A stretch of 59,986 nt of DNA from an uncultured Selenomonas sp. (GTDB taxonomy: Bacteria > Bacillota > Negativicutes > Selenomonadales > Selenomonadaceae). The translations under genes were made by a program, and so were the position numbers. The stretch covers positions 1 to 59,986 of the forward strand of contig CACXCN010000008.1 in NCBI GenBank assembly GCA_902766095.1. Reading direction: 5' to 3'. A model generated the notes under the pieces. That model worked only from the letters and a program-made list of their open reading frames with translations. It ran no database searches and was not told where the DNA came from. This document shows, piece after piece, positions 16,450 to 26,190 of the stretch. The stretch's first letter is position 1. The number at the start of each line of letters is the position of its first letter.

Positions 16450-17325
16450 TCAGATCTTCGTAACCATATCTTTCAAATAAGCACGGAACGGCGCCCCGAG
16501 GTCCGGACGGCGCAGGGCGAACTCTACCGTAGCCTTCAGAAAGCCGAGCTTGTTGCCCACGTCATAGCGCTGGCCGCGGAAATTATAGGCGTACACCTCG
16601 TCCTGCTGCGCCAGTACCTTCAGTGCATCCGTGAGCTGGATCTCGCCTCCCTTGCCAGGCTTCGTGCTGGCCAGTATGTCGAATATGCCCGGCTTTATGA
16701 TATAGCGTCCGAGGACAGCCATGCGGCTCGGAGCTTCCTCCTGCGTCGGCTTTTCGATCATATCGCGCACTCGCATGAGGCGAGGGTCATCGGTCTTATC
16801 GCCGGCTACGATACCATAGGCCGACACATCCTCAAGCGGCACCTCCTGGCAACCGAGCACCGAGCCGCCCGTCTCCTCATAGACATCCATGAGCTGGCGC
16901 AGCGCCGGCCACTCCGGATGATACACGACATCATCGCCCAGCAGTACGGCGAATGGCTCATCGCCCATAAAAGCCCGGGCGCACAGGATCGCATCGCCGA
17001 GGCCGCGCATGTAGCGCTGACGGATATAATGGATGTTGATATCGGCTGTCTCCTGCACCTTTTTCAGCAAGTCCAGCTTACCCTTGCGACGCAGTTCCTC
17101 CTCGAGCGCCGGTGCCGAGTCGAAATGGTCCTCGATGGCGCGCTTGCCGTGGCCGCTGATGATCAGGATATCCTCGATACCGCTATCTATCGCCTCCTCG
17201 ACGATGTACTGGATTGTCGGGGTATCTACGATCGGCAGCATCTCCTTCGGCGTCGCCTTAGTAGCCGGCAGGAAGCGTGTGCCATAGCCAGCAGCCGGTA
17301 TGACTGCCTTACGAATTTTTTTCAT
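16450..17325 (-). CDS. galU: UTP-glucose-1-phosphate uridylyltransferase
   Basis: 291 residues, full length. It makes UDP-glucose from UTP and glucose-1-phosphate for envelope polysaccharides. The nucleotide-binding loop AAGYGTRFLPATKATPKEMLPI is canonical; IQYIVEEAIDSGIEDILII, AVLLGDDVVY and the C-terminal FRGQRYDVGNKLGFLKATVEFAL are also as in GalU. ATG 17325 (MKKIRKAVIPAAG) has AAAGGAG seven bases upstream; an open frame extends to 17346 without a better site. It heads the operon with the two DUF445 genes. A TATAAT at 17397-17402 (minus) is a weak promoter candidate. Confidence 0.96.
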   Translation of the reverse strand: MKKIRKAVIPAAGYGTRFLPATKATPKEMLPIVDTPTIQYIVEEAIDSGIEDILIISGHGKRAIEDHFDSAPALEEELRRKGKLDLLKKVQETADINIHYIRQRYMRGLGDAILCARAFMGDEPFAVLLGDDVVYHPEWPALRQLMDVYEETGGSVLGCQEVPLEDVSAYGIVAGDKTDDPRLMRVRDMIEKPTQEEAPSRMAVLGRYIIKPGIFDILASTKPGKGGEIQLTDALKVLAQQDEVYAYNFRGQRYDVGNKLGFLKATVEFALRRPDLGAPFRAYLKDMVTKI

Positions 17326-17463
17326 TTCATTACTCCTTTTTCCCACTATTCCGAAATTCCACCCAGTCGTTCGTATGATATCTCTAACTTATATATATTA
17401 TACAATGTCGGGTTTGATTCCTGCTTCCTCCAGCCTGCGGACAAAAAAAATGCAGTGAGTAAA

Positions 17464-17522
17464 AAAAGCCTTCCCCTGAGGGGAAGGCTCCGTATATTCA
17501 GCCTTCGCCTCAGGAGAAAGCT
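17464..17522. repeat. About 60-bp double-hairpin intergenic repeat, also the htpG terminator
   Basis: GCCTTCCCC-TGA-GGGGAAGGC at 17468-17488 is a perfect hairpin, followed after 12 bases by an imperfect second one (AGCCTTCGCCTCAGGAGAAAGCT). On the minus strand the first hairpin runs into TTTTTTT, so it should terminate htpG transcription. A related element lies at 31122-31184. Confidence 0.7.
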
Positions 17523-17525
17523 TCA

Positions 17526-19484
17526 TTATTTTGCCATCAGTTTTGCTACTTTGTTCGCAAACTCCACCGGGTTGTCCGGCAGGATGCCCTCGATGATGAG
17601 TGCCTGCTCATAGAGGAGGTCGCAGTAATCTTTGAACGTATCGCTGTCCTTACCCTCGGTCTTGTAGATGCTCTGCAGACGGCCGAACAGGTCATGATGC
17701 GGATTGACCTCGAGGATGCGCTTTGCCTTGAACAGCGGATTCTTCATATCCGAGAACGCCTGCTCCATCGACAGCGACGGGCCGGCCTCATCGGCGACGA
17801 GGCAGACCGCGCTCGACTTCAGACGCGACGTCAGCTTGACATCAGCGACTTTCTCGCCCAGAGCTGCCTTGATATCCTTGATGAGGTCATCATTCGTCTT
17901 CTCGAGCTCCTCGGTCTCTTTCTTCGCTTCCTCGCTGTCGGCATCACCGAGATCGATATCGCCGCGGGAGATGGACTGGAACTCCTTCTCATCATAGGCA
18001 TGCAGTGCCTCGAGGCAGAATTCATCGACCGGGTCGAGCAGATAGAGGACCTCGATGCCCTTGTCACGCAATGTCTCCATCTGCGGCAGCTGCTCGATGG
18101 TCTCTTTGTCCTTTGCCGTAGCATAGAATATCTTCTTCTGGCTCTCCGGCATGCGCTCCGTATACTCCTTGAGCGTTACGAGCTTGCCATCCTTCGAGCT
18201 CATGAACATGAGCAGATCCTTGAGCTTGTCCTTGACATCGCCACCCGCGAATATCGTATTGTAGACGCCGATCTTGAGCGACTTGCCGTACTCATTCCAG
18301 AACTTCTCATACTCCTCGCGCTTGCTCTTGAGCTTGCGTCCGAGGGCTTTGAGGATGTTCTTCTCGAGTGCCTGACCGATGACCTTGAGCTCGCGGCTCT
18401 GCTGCAGCAGCTCACGCGATATGTTCAGCGAGAGGTCCGGCGAGTCGACGAGGCCCTTGATGAAGCGCAGGTAATCCGGCAGCAGGTCCTTGCATTTGTC
18501 CATGATGAAGACATGGCGCGAATAGAGCTGCAGCCCCGGCTCGAAGTCACTCTGGTAAAGGTTGAACGGAGCATGGGCCGGTATCTCGAGCAGGGCCGTG
18601 TACTCCACGGTGCCCTCTGCCTTCGTATGGAAGACCTCCATCGGTGCTTCCCACTCATGGAACTGATTCTTGAAGAACTCGTTGTATTCCTCGTCCTTGA
18701 TCTCCGACTTGTTGCGCGTCCAGAGCGGCTGCATGGAGTTCAGCGTGCGCGTCTCGACCTTCTTGACCTTCTCCGCGCCCTCGATCTCCTTGCCATTCTC
18801 GTCTTTCGGCGTCTCCTCGAACTCGAAGTCCATCTTGATCGGGTAGCGCACATAGTCCGAATACTTCTTGACGAGGCGCTCGATCTCGTAGTTGTCCGTG
18901 AAATCATTATCGGCATCGCTGCCGTAGAAGCCTTTCTTCAGCTGGATCGTGATGGTCGTGCCGCGGCCCTCGCGCTCGCACTCCTCGACCGTATAGCTGC
19001 CATCACCGGCCGACTCCCAGCGCGTAGCCTGCTCCTCGCCGGCCTTGCGCGTCTCGATGGTCACCTTTTCGCCGACCATGAATGCCGAGTAGAAACCGAC
19101 ACCGAACTGACCGATGAGCTCCTTGTCATCGACCGAGGCATCATTCTCCTTCGCCTTCTTCAGCTGCTCGAGGAATGCCTGCGTGCCGGACTTCGCAATC
19201 GTGCCGATGTTGTCTATGACTTCCTGACGGCTCATGCCGATGCCGTTATCCTTGATTGTCAGCGTATGAGCATCCTTGTCCGGTATCAGGTAGATCTCGA
19301 ATGTCTTATCATTGCCCAGGATATCGGGATTGGTCAGGCTCTCGAAATGGACCTTGTCGATCGCATCCGATGCGTTCGAGATGAGCTCCCGCAGGAAGAT
19401 CTCGTGATTCGTATAGATGGAGTTGATCATCAGGTCCAGCAGCTTCTGGGTTTCGGCTTGGAATTCATGTTTCTCTTTGGCCAT
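17526..19484 (-). CDS. htpG: Chaperone HtpG (Hsp90)
   Basis: 652 residues, the full length of bacterial Hsp90. The GHKL ATPase domain shows FLRELISNASDAIDK, DNGIGMSRQEVIDNIGTIAKSG and GQFGVGFYSAFMV, followed by the catalytic-loop arginine region in the middle domain (SLNISRELLQQSRELKVIG). The C-terminal dimerisation part is intact. The acidic linker between N and middle domains (DENGKEIEGAEKVKKVE) is present. GAGGAGAGG precedes the ATG. The gene has its own promoter and a perfect CIRCE operator in its leader, so HrcA control is expected. Confidence 0.97.
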   Translation of the reverse strand: MAKEKHEFQAETQKLLDLMINSIYTNHEIFLRELISNASDAIDKVHFESLTNPDILGNDKTFEIYLIPDKDAHTLTIKDNGIGMSRQEVIDNIGTIAKSGTQAFLEQLKKAKENDASVDDKELIGQFGVGFYSAFMVGEKVTIETRKAGEEQATRWESAGDGSYTVEECEREGRGTTITIQLKKGFYGSDADNDFTDNYEIERLVKKYSDYVRYPIKMDFEFEETPKDENGKEIEGAEKVKKVETRTLNSMQPLWTRNKSEIKDEEYNEFFKNQFHEWEAPMEVFHTKAEGTVEYTALLEIPAHAPFNLYQSDFEPGLQLYSRHVFIMDKCKDLLPDYLRFIKGLVDSPDLSLNISRELLQQSRELKVIGQALEKNILKALGRKLKSKREEYEKFWNEYGKSLKIGVYNTIFAGGDVKDKLKDLLMFMSSKDGKLVTLKEYTERMPESQKKIFYATAKDKETIEQLPQMETLRDKGIEVLYLLDPVDEFCLEALHAYDEKEFQSISRGDIDLGDADSEEAKKETEELEKTNDDLIKDIKAALGEKVADVKLTSRLKSSAVCLVADEAGPSLSMEQAFSDMKNPLFKAKRILEVNPHHDLFGRLQSIYKTEGKDSDTFKDYCDLLYEQALIIEGILPDNPVEFANKVAKLMAK

Positions 19485-19526
19485 AATCTATGTTACCTCT
19501 CCTCTTGGTATATATTCGCACTGTCG

Positions 19527-19553
19527 TTAGCACTCATCAGCTGTGAGTGCTAA
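19527..19553. promoter_or_regulatory. CIRCE operator (HrcA site) of htpG
   Basis: TTAGCACTC, a nine-base spacer and GAGTGCTAA match the CIRCE consensus exactly. It lies between the promoter and the htpG start, the usual position for HrcA repression of heat-shock genes. Confidence 0.95.
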
Positions 19554-19567
19554 CACATCCAGTACAT

Positions 19568-19596
19568 AATATACACTACAAATGACAAAAAGTCAA
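19568..19596 (-). promoter_or_regulatory. htpG promoter
   Basis: Minus strand: -35 TTGACT (19596-19591), 17-base spacer, -10 TATATT (19573-19568). The start site would fall just upstream of CIRCE. The -35 overlaps the stop codon of the upstream radical SAM gene. Confidence 0.8.
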
Positions 19597-21380
19597 ATAT
19601 TTTTTCCTGCACGGCCCTCCAGCTCGGCGGTGACATCGCAGATGCGCAGCGGCGCGGACGTATAGTCGAACAGCAGCGCCTGGCGTACCGGCTCTATATC
19701 CGGTGCCGGCCCATCACTCTGCCCGTTCTCCCCTGCCGGCTGCACCCGATAGGGGAATACCTCGATCTGGTACATATGCTGCAGCCGGCGCCAGCCTGGG
19801 AAACGATAGCCCGGGATATAGCGGCGCGGACGGTCGCTGCGCCAGAAAGGCGCCGTCAGCGACTGGTACTCCTTGCCGTTCCAGTCGAGAGCGCCGGAGC
19901 GCACGCTGCCGCCATCGGCCCGCAGCGCATCATAGCGCAGCAGCGCTGCTATGAGCGTACCAGCGCCCCCGGGCAGCCCGTACTGCTCGCTGACGAAAGA
20001 CTGCATATAGCCATACAGTGCCGCCGTCGAATGCCCCCGCCGGTGATAGCATCGGCCGCGCCACCAGTCGGTAAGCTTCTGCCAGAAGGCAAAAGCATCG
20101 CCCTGCTCGAAACGCTCGATCAGATACTGCGCCGTATAGCGGCAGCGCCCCGCATTGTGATACCGCTCGAAAACATCCTCGAACAGGTGCAGCCAGTGGA
20201 TCTCGCCGTAGCTCAGCGCATCGGAATGGATGACCTCATACGGCGCCACCGGCATGTAGGCGTAGCCGTAGCGCTCTACGAGCTCCATCATGCGTGCCCC
20301 TTTGAGGAATTTCAGGAACCCGAGCTGCAGCATGTTGCTGTGCAGATCGTAGACATCATTGAACGACTGCCGGAACGACGCCATCCCCTCGCCCGGCAGA
20401 CCGATGATGAGATCCGTATGGATATGAATATTGTGAAAACTGCGCAGGCGCCCGATATGCCCGGCGATATCCGACCAGTGGTTCACCCGCGCCACAGCTG
20501 CCAACGTATCTTTGTTCGTCGACTGGATGCCGATCTCGAGCTGCACGCGCCCGGCCGGCATGCGGGCGAGCAGCTCCAGCGCCTCGTCATCCATATAATC
20601 CACCGCGATCTCGAAATGGAAATTCGTGCGGCAGCTGCGCGGCAGAGCATCGATATAGCGCAATATCGGCAGGAAATGCTTTTTATTGGCATTGAACGTG
20701 CGATCGACGAACTTCACCTGCCGCACATCGGCCGCCACGAAGGCCTCCAGCTCGCGCTGTACGCGTGCGAGCGGCAGATAGCGCACCCCGGCCGTGGCAC
20801 AGGACAGACAATAGGCACAGGCGAACGGACAGCCGCGCGACGTCTCATAATACAGGATGCGCTCGCGGAAGTCCTCATCCGCCAGCTCCGCCGGCGTATA
20901 GGGGAATGGCAGCCGGGTGATATCCGGTACCGTGACCGCCTGACCGGCATGGATCCGGCCCCCCGCATCACGCCAGGCCACACCGCCTATCTCATGGTCG
21001 GGCTCATAGTCGCACGCCGCCAATGCCGCCAGCGCCTGCTCGCCCTCGCCACGCACGACGAAATCCACCATCGGGAACTCCCGCAGGAACTCCTCGACCT
21101 CGTAAGAGACCTCCGGCCCGCCGCAGATGATGGTGAGCTCCGGCATCGCCTCTGCCAGCAGCCGCAGTAGATCCTTCACCAGCTCGATATTCCAGATATA
21201 GCAGGCGATCCCCAGGACCTCGGGCTGACGGTCGTACACCTCGCCCAGGATGTCCGACAGATGATCATTGATCGTCAGTTCCAATATTTCCGACCCCGGC
21301 ACCGCCTGCCGCAGATACCTGACTGCCAGCGACGTATGCGAGTATTTAGCGTTGAGTGCCAGCCATACCGCTTTCTTCAC
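19593..21380 (-). CDS. B12-binding-domain radical SAM protein (DUF4080 type)
   Basis: 595 residues. Residues about 1-130 resemble a cobalamin-binding Rossmann domain (AKYSHTSLAVRYLRQAVPG, LGIACYIWNIELV, IICGGPEVS). The radical SAM core has the cluster motif CPFACAYC in YYETSRGCPFACAYCLS, followed by LEIGIQSTN and HTDLIIGLPGE. The C-terminal part (residues about 400-590) is the DUF4080-type extension. Such enzymes use SAM and an Fe-S cluster to start radical chemistry; the substrate is not known. The start is GTG 21380 with GGGGG seven bases upstream. The gene stands alone. Confidence 0.88.
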   Translation of the reverse strand: MKKAVWLALNAKYSHTSLAVRYLRQAVPGSEILELTINDHLSDILGEVYDRQPEVLGIACYIWNIELVKDLLRLLAEAMPELTIICGGPEVSYEVEEFLREFPMVDFVVRGEGEQALAALAACDYEPDHEIGGVAWRDAGGRIHAGQAVTVPDITRLPFPYTPAELADEDFRERILYYETSRGCPFACAYCLSCATAGVRYLPLARVQRELEAFVAADVRQVKFVDRTFNANKKHFLPILRYIDALPRSCRTNFHFEIAVDYMDDEALELLARMPAGRVQLEIGIQSTNKDTLAAVARVNHWSDIAGHIGRLRSFHNIHIHTDLIIGLPGEGMASFRQSFNDVYDLHSNMLQLGFLKFLKGARMMELVERYGYAYMPVAPYEVIHSDALSYGEIHWLHLFEDVFERYHNAGRCRYTAQYLIERFEQGDAFAFWQKLTDWWRGRCYHRRGHSTAALYGYMQSFVSEQYGLPGGAGTLIAALLRYDALRADGGSVRSGALDWNGKEYQSLTAPFWRSDRPRRYIPGYRFPGWRRLQHMYQIEVFPYRVQPAGENGQSDGPAPDIEPVRQALLFDYTSAPLRICDVTAELEGRAGKNI

Positions 21381-21403
21381 TCTTTATCCCCCTTGATTCC
21401 ACA

Positions 21404-21436
21404 GAAAAAGGGCAGCAGCTCGTAGGCTGCCGCCCT
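21404..21436 (-). terminator. Terminator of the chemoreceptor gene at 21491-23212
   Basis: Minus strand: AGGGCGGCAGC and GCTGCTGCCCT form an 11-bp stem followed by TTTTTC. It lies downstream of the chemoreceptor and just before the radical SAM gene. Confidence 0.85.
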
Positions 21437-21490
21437 GCTCATATAAAGCTTAACCGGAAAAAACACTTTCGTCAATCAGACAACAGCACC

Positions 21491-23212
21491 TCAATACCGG
21501 AACTTCTGCAGCGACTCCGAAAGATCCTGCGCCATGCGCGACAGGCTGTCGCTGGCGGTCGCGATCTCGCCGGCCGAGGCGCTCTGCTCCTCGCTAGCCG
21601 CCGACACGCTTTCCATCTCGCTGGCGACCTTGCCGCTGTTATCCGCGATGTTCTGCGTCTTCTCGCGAACCACACCAGTCTGAGAGCCTACCTGACGCAG
21701 CTCGTTGACCATGATCGCCGTGCGGTCAGCCACATTGGCTGCCGCCTGCTGGATATTGTCGAACGTATCCTTCAGCTCGGCCACCGCCGCCGTGCCCTCC
21801 TGGACAGCTGTGCTGCCGGACTGCATGGAGCTGACGGCTGCCTCGGTATCCGCCTGGACGCCGCCGATGAGCGTCGTGATCTTCTGTGCCGCTTCCTGCG
21901 AAGCCTCGGCCAGCTTGCGCACCTCATCAGCGACGACGGCGAAGCCGCGGCCGTGCTCGCCGGCCCGCGCTGCCTCTATGGCTGCGTTGAGTGCCAAGAG
22001 ATTCGTCTGCTCCGCTATGCTGGAGATCGTCTCGACGATGGAGCCGATTTCCTGCGAGCTCCGGCCCAGCTTGTCGACTGTATCCTGAGCACTCTTGACG
22101 ACTTTTTCTACGCTTTCGATATTCGTTACAGCATCCGAGACGCGCTTGCTGCCATCGACAGCGCTGCTGTGCGCCTTGTCGGCATCGCTGGCCACGGCAT
22201 CGGCCGTCTTGTTCAGCTTGCCGAGTGATTCCATCGTCTCCGCGACGCTGTCCTGCGACCCCGCCACATGCTGCTGCTGCTCGGCCGTGACCTGTGCAGC
22301 GTTCGTGACCGAGTTTGCCACCTGCTCCGACGCCTGGGCGCTCTGATGAGCGCTGGCCGTGAGCTCCTGCGAGGCAGCGGCGAGACGCTGAGCCGTCTCA
22401 TTCGTCTGACGCATGAGCTCGCTGATCATCTTGCGCATATCGACAAAGCTGCGCAGCATATCGCCGAACTCATCCGTACGTGTAATCTCGACCCCCGTTT
22501 CGCGGAAGTCACCGCTCTTCATATTCTGGCAGGCTTTGTTCGCCATCATCAACGGCTCGGTGATCTTGCGCGCCGTGATGATGCAGACTGCCACCATGAT
22601 GACCAGGACGACGATGACCATCAGAACGATATTGCGGGTAACAGCCTTGATGTCCTCATCGGTCCCCTTCTTGAGGTCGATTGCCCCCTGATGCTCGCTC
22701 TTCTGGAGCTCGAGGAGGGCCTCGCCCATCACCGCGGACTGCTTGGCACCGTCGCGGGAGTAGAGAGCCAGACCTTCATCGTACTGGCCCGCCAGGGAGA
22801 GCTCTGCCACCTTGTCCAGCGTCGCGTGCAGGTTCTTCCACTCGTTCTGGGCCGTCTCCATCAGGGCATCCGTCTCCTCATCATCGATGGGGATATCCTC
22901 ATAGCCGGCGATGCTGTCCTCGACCATCTTCACGCCGGTCTCATACTTGCCTTTGAGTTCCTGCAGGCGCTGCGGATCGTTACGGCAGGTCGTCATGATG
23001 ATCGCCATGCCCTGCGAGTAGCGCATGCCGCTCAGTGCCGTGCCGACATAATCCAGACTCTGTACACTGGACTCGTACATCGTGTTGATATCATCCTGGG
23101 CGTCGCGCAGCCCCAGGTACCCGGCCACGCTGACTGCCAGCATACCGGCGATCGTGATGATGCCCAGCAGCAGCAGCTTGCCGCTTACCTTCATGTTGTC
23201 AAGCCATTTCAT
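21491..23212 (-). CDS. Transmembrane methyl-accepting chemotaxis protein
   Basis: 573 residues. Span 1 ([23 protein letters not shown]), a periplasmic four-helix-bundle sensor (about 35-190), span 2 ([20 protein letters not shown]), a HAMP domain, and a cytoplasmic signalling hairpin with the tip [38 protein letters not shown]. The ligand is unknown. ATG 23212 is taken because GGAG stands eight bases upstream; the open frame extends six codons further to a GTG inside that site. It resembles the receptor at 35007-36722 in plan. Confidence 0.93.
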   Translation of the reverse strand: MKWLDNMKVSGKLLLLGIITIAGMLAVSVAGYLGLRDAQDDINTMYESSVQSLDYVGTALSGMRYSQGMAIIMTTCRNDPQRLQELKGKYETGVKMVEDSIAGYEDIPIDDEETDALMETAQNEWKNLHATLDKVAELSLAGQYDEGLALYSRDGAKQSAVMGEALLELQKSEHQGAIDLKKGTDEDIKAVTRNIVLMVIVVLVIMVAVCIITARKITEPLMMANKACQNMKSGDFRETGVEITRTDEFGDMLRSFVDMRKMISELMRQTNETAQRLAAASQELTASAHQSAQASEQVANSVTNAAQVTAEQQQHVAGSQDSVAETMESLGKLNKTADAVASDADKAHSSAVDGSKRVSDAVTNIESVEKVVKSAQDTVDKLGRSSQEIGSIVETISSIAEQTNLLALNAAIEAARAGEHGRGFAVVADEVRKLAEASQEAAQKITTLIGGVQADTEAAVSSMQSGSTAVQEGTAAVAELKDTFDNIQQAAANVADRTAIMVNELRQVGSQTGVVREKTQNIADNSGKVASEMESVSAASEEQSASAGEIATASDSLSRMAQDLSESLQKFRY

Positions 23213-23359
23213 TTGCAAGACTCCTTCCACAAAATTCCCTTACATAAATATTGATTGACTAAAATAAACTATTATGGCTCTATCTTCTCTTTATTCACCG
23301 CCATAGTTAATTTTCCCTTTTTTTTACACAAAAAAGTTTACTTAGAAAACCATGTTCAA

Positions 23360-23398
23360 ATAATAGCTGGATGACATTTTCTGTCATCCAGCTATTAT
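23360..23398. terminator. Terminator after zapA
   Basis: A perfect 17-bp stem (ATAATAGCTGGATGACA at 23360-23376 with its complement 23382-23398) with loop TTTTC. Only a weak T-tract follows on the minus strand, but its position fits the end of pheS-pheT-zapA. Confidence 0.65.
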
Positions 23399-23420
23399 GC
23401 CGTCGGTATTACCCGGTATT

Positions 23421-23708
23421 TTACTTTTCGTCCAGCAGCGACATGAGATCATCATAATCCTGCTGAAGCTCAGACTTTTCCTCCGCCAGCGACAGCGCCG
23501 CCAGCACAGCGATGCGACGCTCGTCGAAGCTGTGGATGCTGCGCGCGATCTGCTTCATGCGCTGATCGACTTCCTGAGCCAGTTTCTTCATTTTCTCCGG
23601 CTCGTCGGTGCGCAACGGATAGCTTATACCGTATATCTCCACCACGACCCGGTCCAGTTTCCTGGCTGGCGTCTGTGCCGCGGCTGCCTTCCGATCCGTA
23701 TCAGACAT
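23421..23708 (-). CDS. zapA: Cell division protein ZapA
   Basis: 95 residues. The N-terminal VVVEIYGISYPLRTDEPEKMKKLAQEVDQRMKQI and the following coiled coil (AALSLAEEKSELQQDYDDLMSLL) match ZapA, a cytoplasmic tetramer that bundles FtsZ filaments at midcell. Its place directly after pheT is the common Firmicute order. ATG 23708 is eight bases from GAGG; a GTG three codons upstream is an alternative. Confidence 0.92.
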   Translation of the reverse strand: MSDTDRKAAAAQTPARKLDRVVVEIYGISYPLRTDEPEKMKKLAQEVDQRMKQIARSIHSFDERRIAVLAALSLAEEKSELQQDYDDLMSLLDEK

Positions 23709-23722
23709 TTCCAGCACCTCTA

Positions 23723-26170
23723 TCAGGCCCGCAGCTCGGCAGCAAACTGTTTCTGCACCGCAGCCAGGACTTTCTGCACAGCGGCGTCCGTCTCCTCATC
23801 GGTCAGCGTACGGTCGTTCGACTGGAACACGAGGTTGAACGCGAGGCTCTTCTTGCCCTCATCCACCTGCTTGCCGCTGTAGACATCGAACAGCGTGACG
23901 CCCTGGAACATCTTGCCGGCGTTCTTCGCTATGACGCGCTCGATATCGGCTACCGCCACATCCTGATCAACGATGAGCGCGAGGTCGCGCGCCATGGCCG
24001 GGTACTTCGGCAGGGATTTCAGATGCATCTTCTTGCCTGCGTACTTCATGAGCGTCGCGACATCCATCTCGAATATATAGACCTTCTGCTTCAGGCCGAA
24101 GTTCGCCGCAACCTCCGGATGGAGTTCGCCGACTGCGGCGATCACCTCGCGGCCTTTCTTGAAGAGCGCGGTCTTGCCCGGATGCATTGCGAAATGCTCC
24201 CCGGCCTCGACCGTGTATTTCGCGATATGCATACGCTCGAGATACTGCTCGACGATACCTTTCATATCGTAGAAATCGACCTGCTCTGCCGACTGGTTCC
24301 AGCCCACCGGATCGCGTCGGCCCGTTATGAGGCCGACGAGCTTCACCGGCTCATCAGGCAGCTCGGTCAGCGGCAGCGCATGAGGATGGAATACCGGCGC
24401 GATATCGAACAGCTTGATATCCGTATTCTTGCGGGACAGGTTGCGCAGAGCGTTCTCCATGATGCTCGTCAGCAGCGAGGTGCGCACGAGCGGAGCCTCA
24501 TCGCTGAACGGATTCATGATCGGTATGGCCTCGCGCAGCGGGCTGTCCTGCGGTACGCGCAGCTTGTCAAGCATATCGACGCTTGTGAAGCTGAACGACA
24601 GCTCCTCCGTCATGCCGAGATCGACGAGGATATGTTTCGTGCGGTCGATGAAATCCTGCCGCTCGCTCTGACGCCCCTGCATGACCCGGCCGAACGGGGT
24701 CGTCGAGGCGATGTTGTCAAAGCCATGGATGCGGGCGACCTCCTCGGAGAGGTCCTCCCAGTAGGTGCAGTCATTGCGCCAGCTCGGCACGGTCACGTGA
24801 TAGCTCTCAGCCGCAGCATCTACAGTCTCTACTGCGAAGCCGAGCTTCTCGAGTATTTCGACCATCTCGCTGCCGGCGAGCTGTGTCCCGAGGCGGCTGT
24901 TGATCTGCGCTGCCGAGAAATCTATCGTTACCGGCTGTTTCGGCTCCGGATAGGCGTCGAGGACTCCCTGCGTCACGGTGCAGGCGCCCATGTCCTGCAG
25001 CAGCTGGCAGGCGCGGTCAAGTGCGCGCACGGTTTTCGTGACATCGACGCCGCGCTCGAACCGTCCCGAGGCCTCTGTGTGCAGGCCGCAGGCGCGCGAC
25101 GTGCGGCGGATGCTCGGGCCATTGAACGAGGCCGCCTCGAACACGACCGTCGTCGTGGCATCGGTGATCTCGGTCTCGAGACCGCCCATGACGCCGGCGA
25201 GGCCGGCCGCTTTCTCCGCATCAGCGATGACGAGCTCGCCGCCCTGCGCCAGACGCGAGGAGTCATCGAGCGTGTGCAGGTTCTCACCAGCGACGGCTTT
25301 GCGCGCCGTCAGGCTGTGGCCGGTGATCCGATCGTAGTCATAGGCATGCATCGGCTGCCCGAGCTCGATCATGACGAAATTCGTCACATCGACGACGTTG
25401 TTGATCGCGCGGATGCCGGCGCCCTCGAGACGCTGCTGCATCCACTCCGGCGACGGACCGATCTTGACATTCTTCACGATGCGGGCCGAGAAGCGGTCGC
25501 AGAGATCCTGCGCCTCGATGCCGACTTTCAGCATGTCGGCCGCCTTCGCCTCGTCATCCTCTTTGCAGGCGATCTCAGGATAGTGCGGCTCCGCCCCCGT
25601 CAGCACGGCCGCCTCGCGCACGAGGCCGATGACGCTGAAGCAGTCACCGCGGTTCGCCGTGAGCTCGAACTCGAGCACGACATCATCGAGGCCGAGCACG
25701 CTGGCTGCCGGTACCCCGACCGGAGTATCCGCCGGCAGGATATAGATGCCATCCTTCTCCTCCTCGGTCAGCTTCGTGAGATCCATGTGGAGCTCGCCCG
25801 CCGAGCAGAGCATGCCGATGGACGGCACGCCGCGCAGCTTGCCCTTGGCAATTTTCTGCCCGTTCGGCAGATGAGCGCCAACCATCGCTACCGGTACGAT
25901 CTGGCCCTCAGCCACATTCTGGGCGCCCGTCACGATCTGGAGATTGCCCTCGTGATACGGACCCACGTCGAGCTGGCAGATCTGCAGGTGATCGGAGTCC
26001 GGATGCGGCTTGATCTCCGTGATGCGGCCTGTCACGACTTTATCGAGCCCCTCATCCGCGCGGATGACATTCTCGACCGGTACGCCGGCCATCGTGTATT
26101 TATCGGCGAGTTCCTCGCCAGAGAGAGTGAGGTCTATGTAGTCACTCAGCCATTTCATCGAAACTTGCAT
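23723..26170 (-). CDS. pheT: Phenylalanyl-tRNA synthetase beta subunit
   Basis: 815 residues, full length. Domains in order: N-terminal EMAP-like tRNA-binding fold (VVTGRITEIKPHPDSDHLQICQLDVG), B3/B4 editing domain, B5, core with LTSIMENALRNLSRKN, and C-terminal FDX-ACB anticodon-binding domain (KSLPKYPAMARDLALIVD). It forms the alpha2-beta2 enzyme with PheS that charges tRNA-Phe. ATG 26170 has GGGAGG ten bases upstream and follows pheS after 20 bases. It is expressed under the T-box upstream of pheS. Confidence 0.98.
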   Translation of the reverse strand: MQVSMKWLSDYIDLTLSGEELADKYTMAGVPVENVIRADEGLDKVVTGRITEIKPHPDSDHLQICQLDVGPYHEGNLQIVTGAQNVAEGQIVPVAMVGAHLPNGQKIAKGKLRGVPSIGMLCSAGELHMDLTKLTEEEKDGIYILPADTPVGVPAASVLGLDDVVLEFELTANRGDCFSVIGLVREAAVLTGAEPHYPEIACKEDDEAKAADMLKVGIEAQDLCDRFSARIVKNVKIGPSPEWMQQRLEGAGIRAINNVVDVTNFVMIELGQPMHAYDYDRITGHSLTARKAVAGENLHTLDDSSRLAQGGELVIADAEKAAGLAGVMGGLETEITDATTTVVFEAASFNGPSIRRTSRACGLHTEASGRFERGVDVTKTVRALDRACQLLQDMGACTVTQGVLDAYPEPKQPVTIDFSAAQINSRLGTQLAGSEMVEILEKLGFAVETVDAAAESYHVTVPSWRNDCTYWEDLSEEVARIHGFDNIASTTPFGRVMQGRQSERQDFIDRTKHILVDLGMTEELSFSFTSVDMLDKLRVPQDSPLREAIPIMNPFSDEAPLVRTSLLTSIMENALRNLSRKNTDIKLFDIAPVFHPHALPLTELPDEPVKLVGLITGRRDPVGWNQSAEQVDFYDMKGIVEQYLERMHIAKYTVEAGEHFAMHPGKTALFKKGREVIAAVGELHPEVAANFGLKQKVYIFEMDVATLMKYAGKKMHLKSLPKYPAMARDLALIVDQDVAVADIERVIAKNAGKMFQGVTLFDVYSGKQVDEGKKSLAFNLVFQSNDRTLTDEETDAAVQKVLAAVQKQFAAELRA

Positions 26171-26190
26171 TGATTATAAACCTCCCAAAA

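Noticed and set aside
23675-26173. An 832-codon open frame on the plus strand opposite pheT
   Set aside because: It is the antisense shadow of a certain pheT gene, created by the strong third-position G+C bias; its translation is low in complexity (many Leu/Arg/His/Asp) and has no start signal or family motif.
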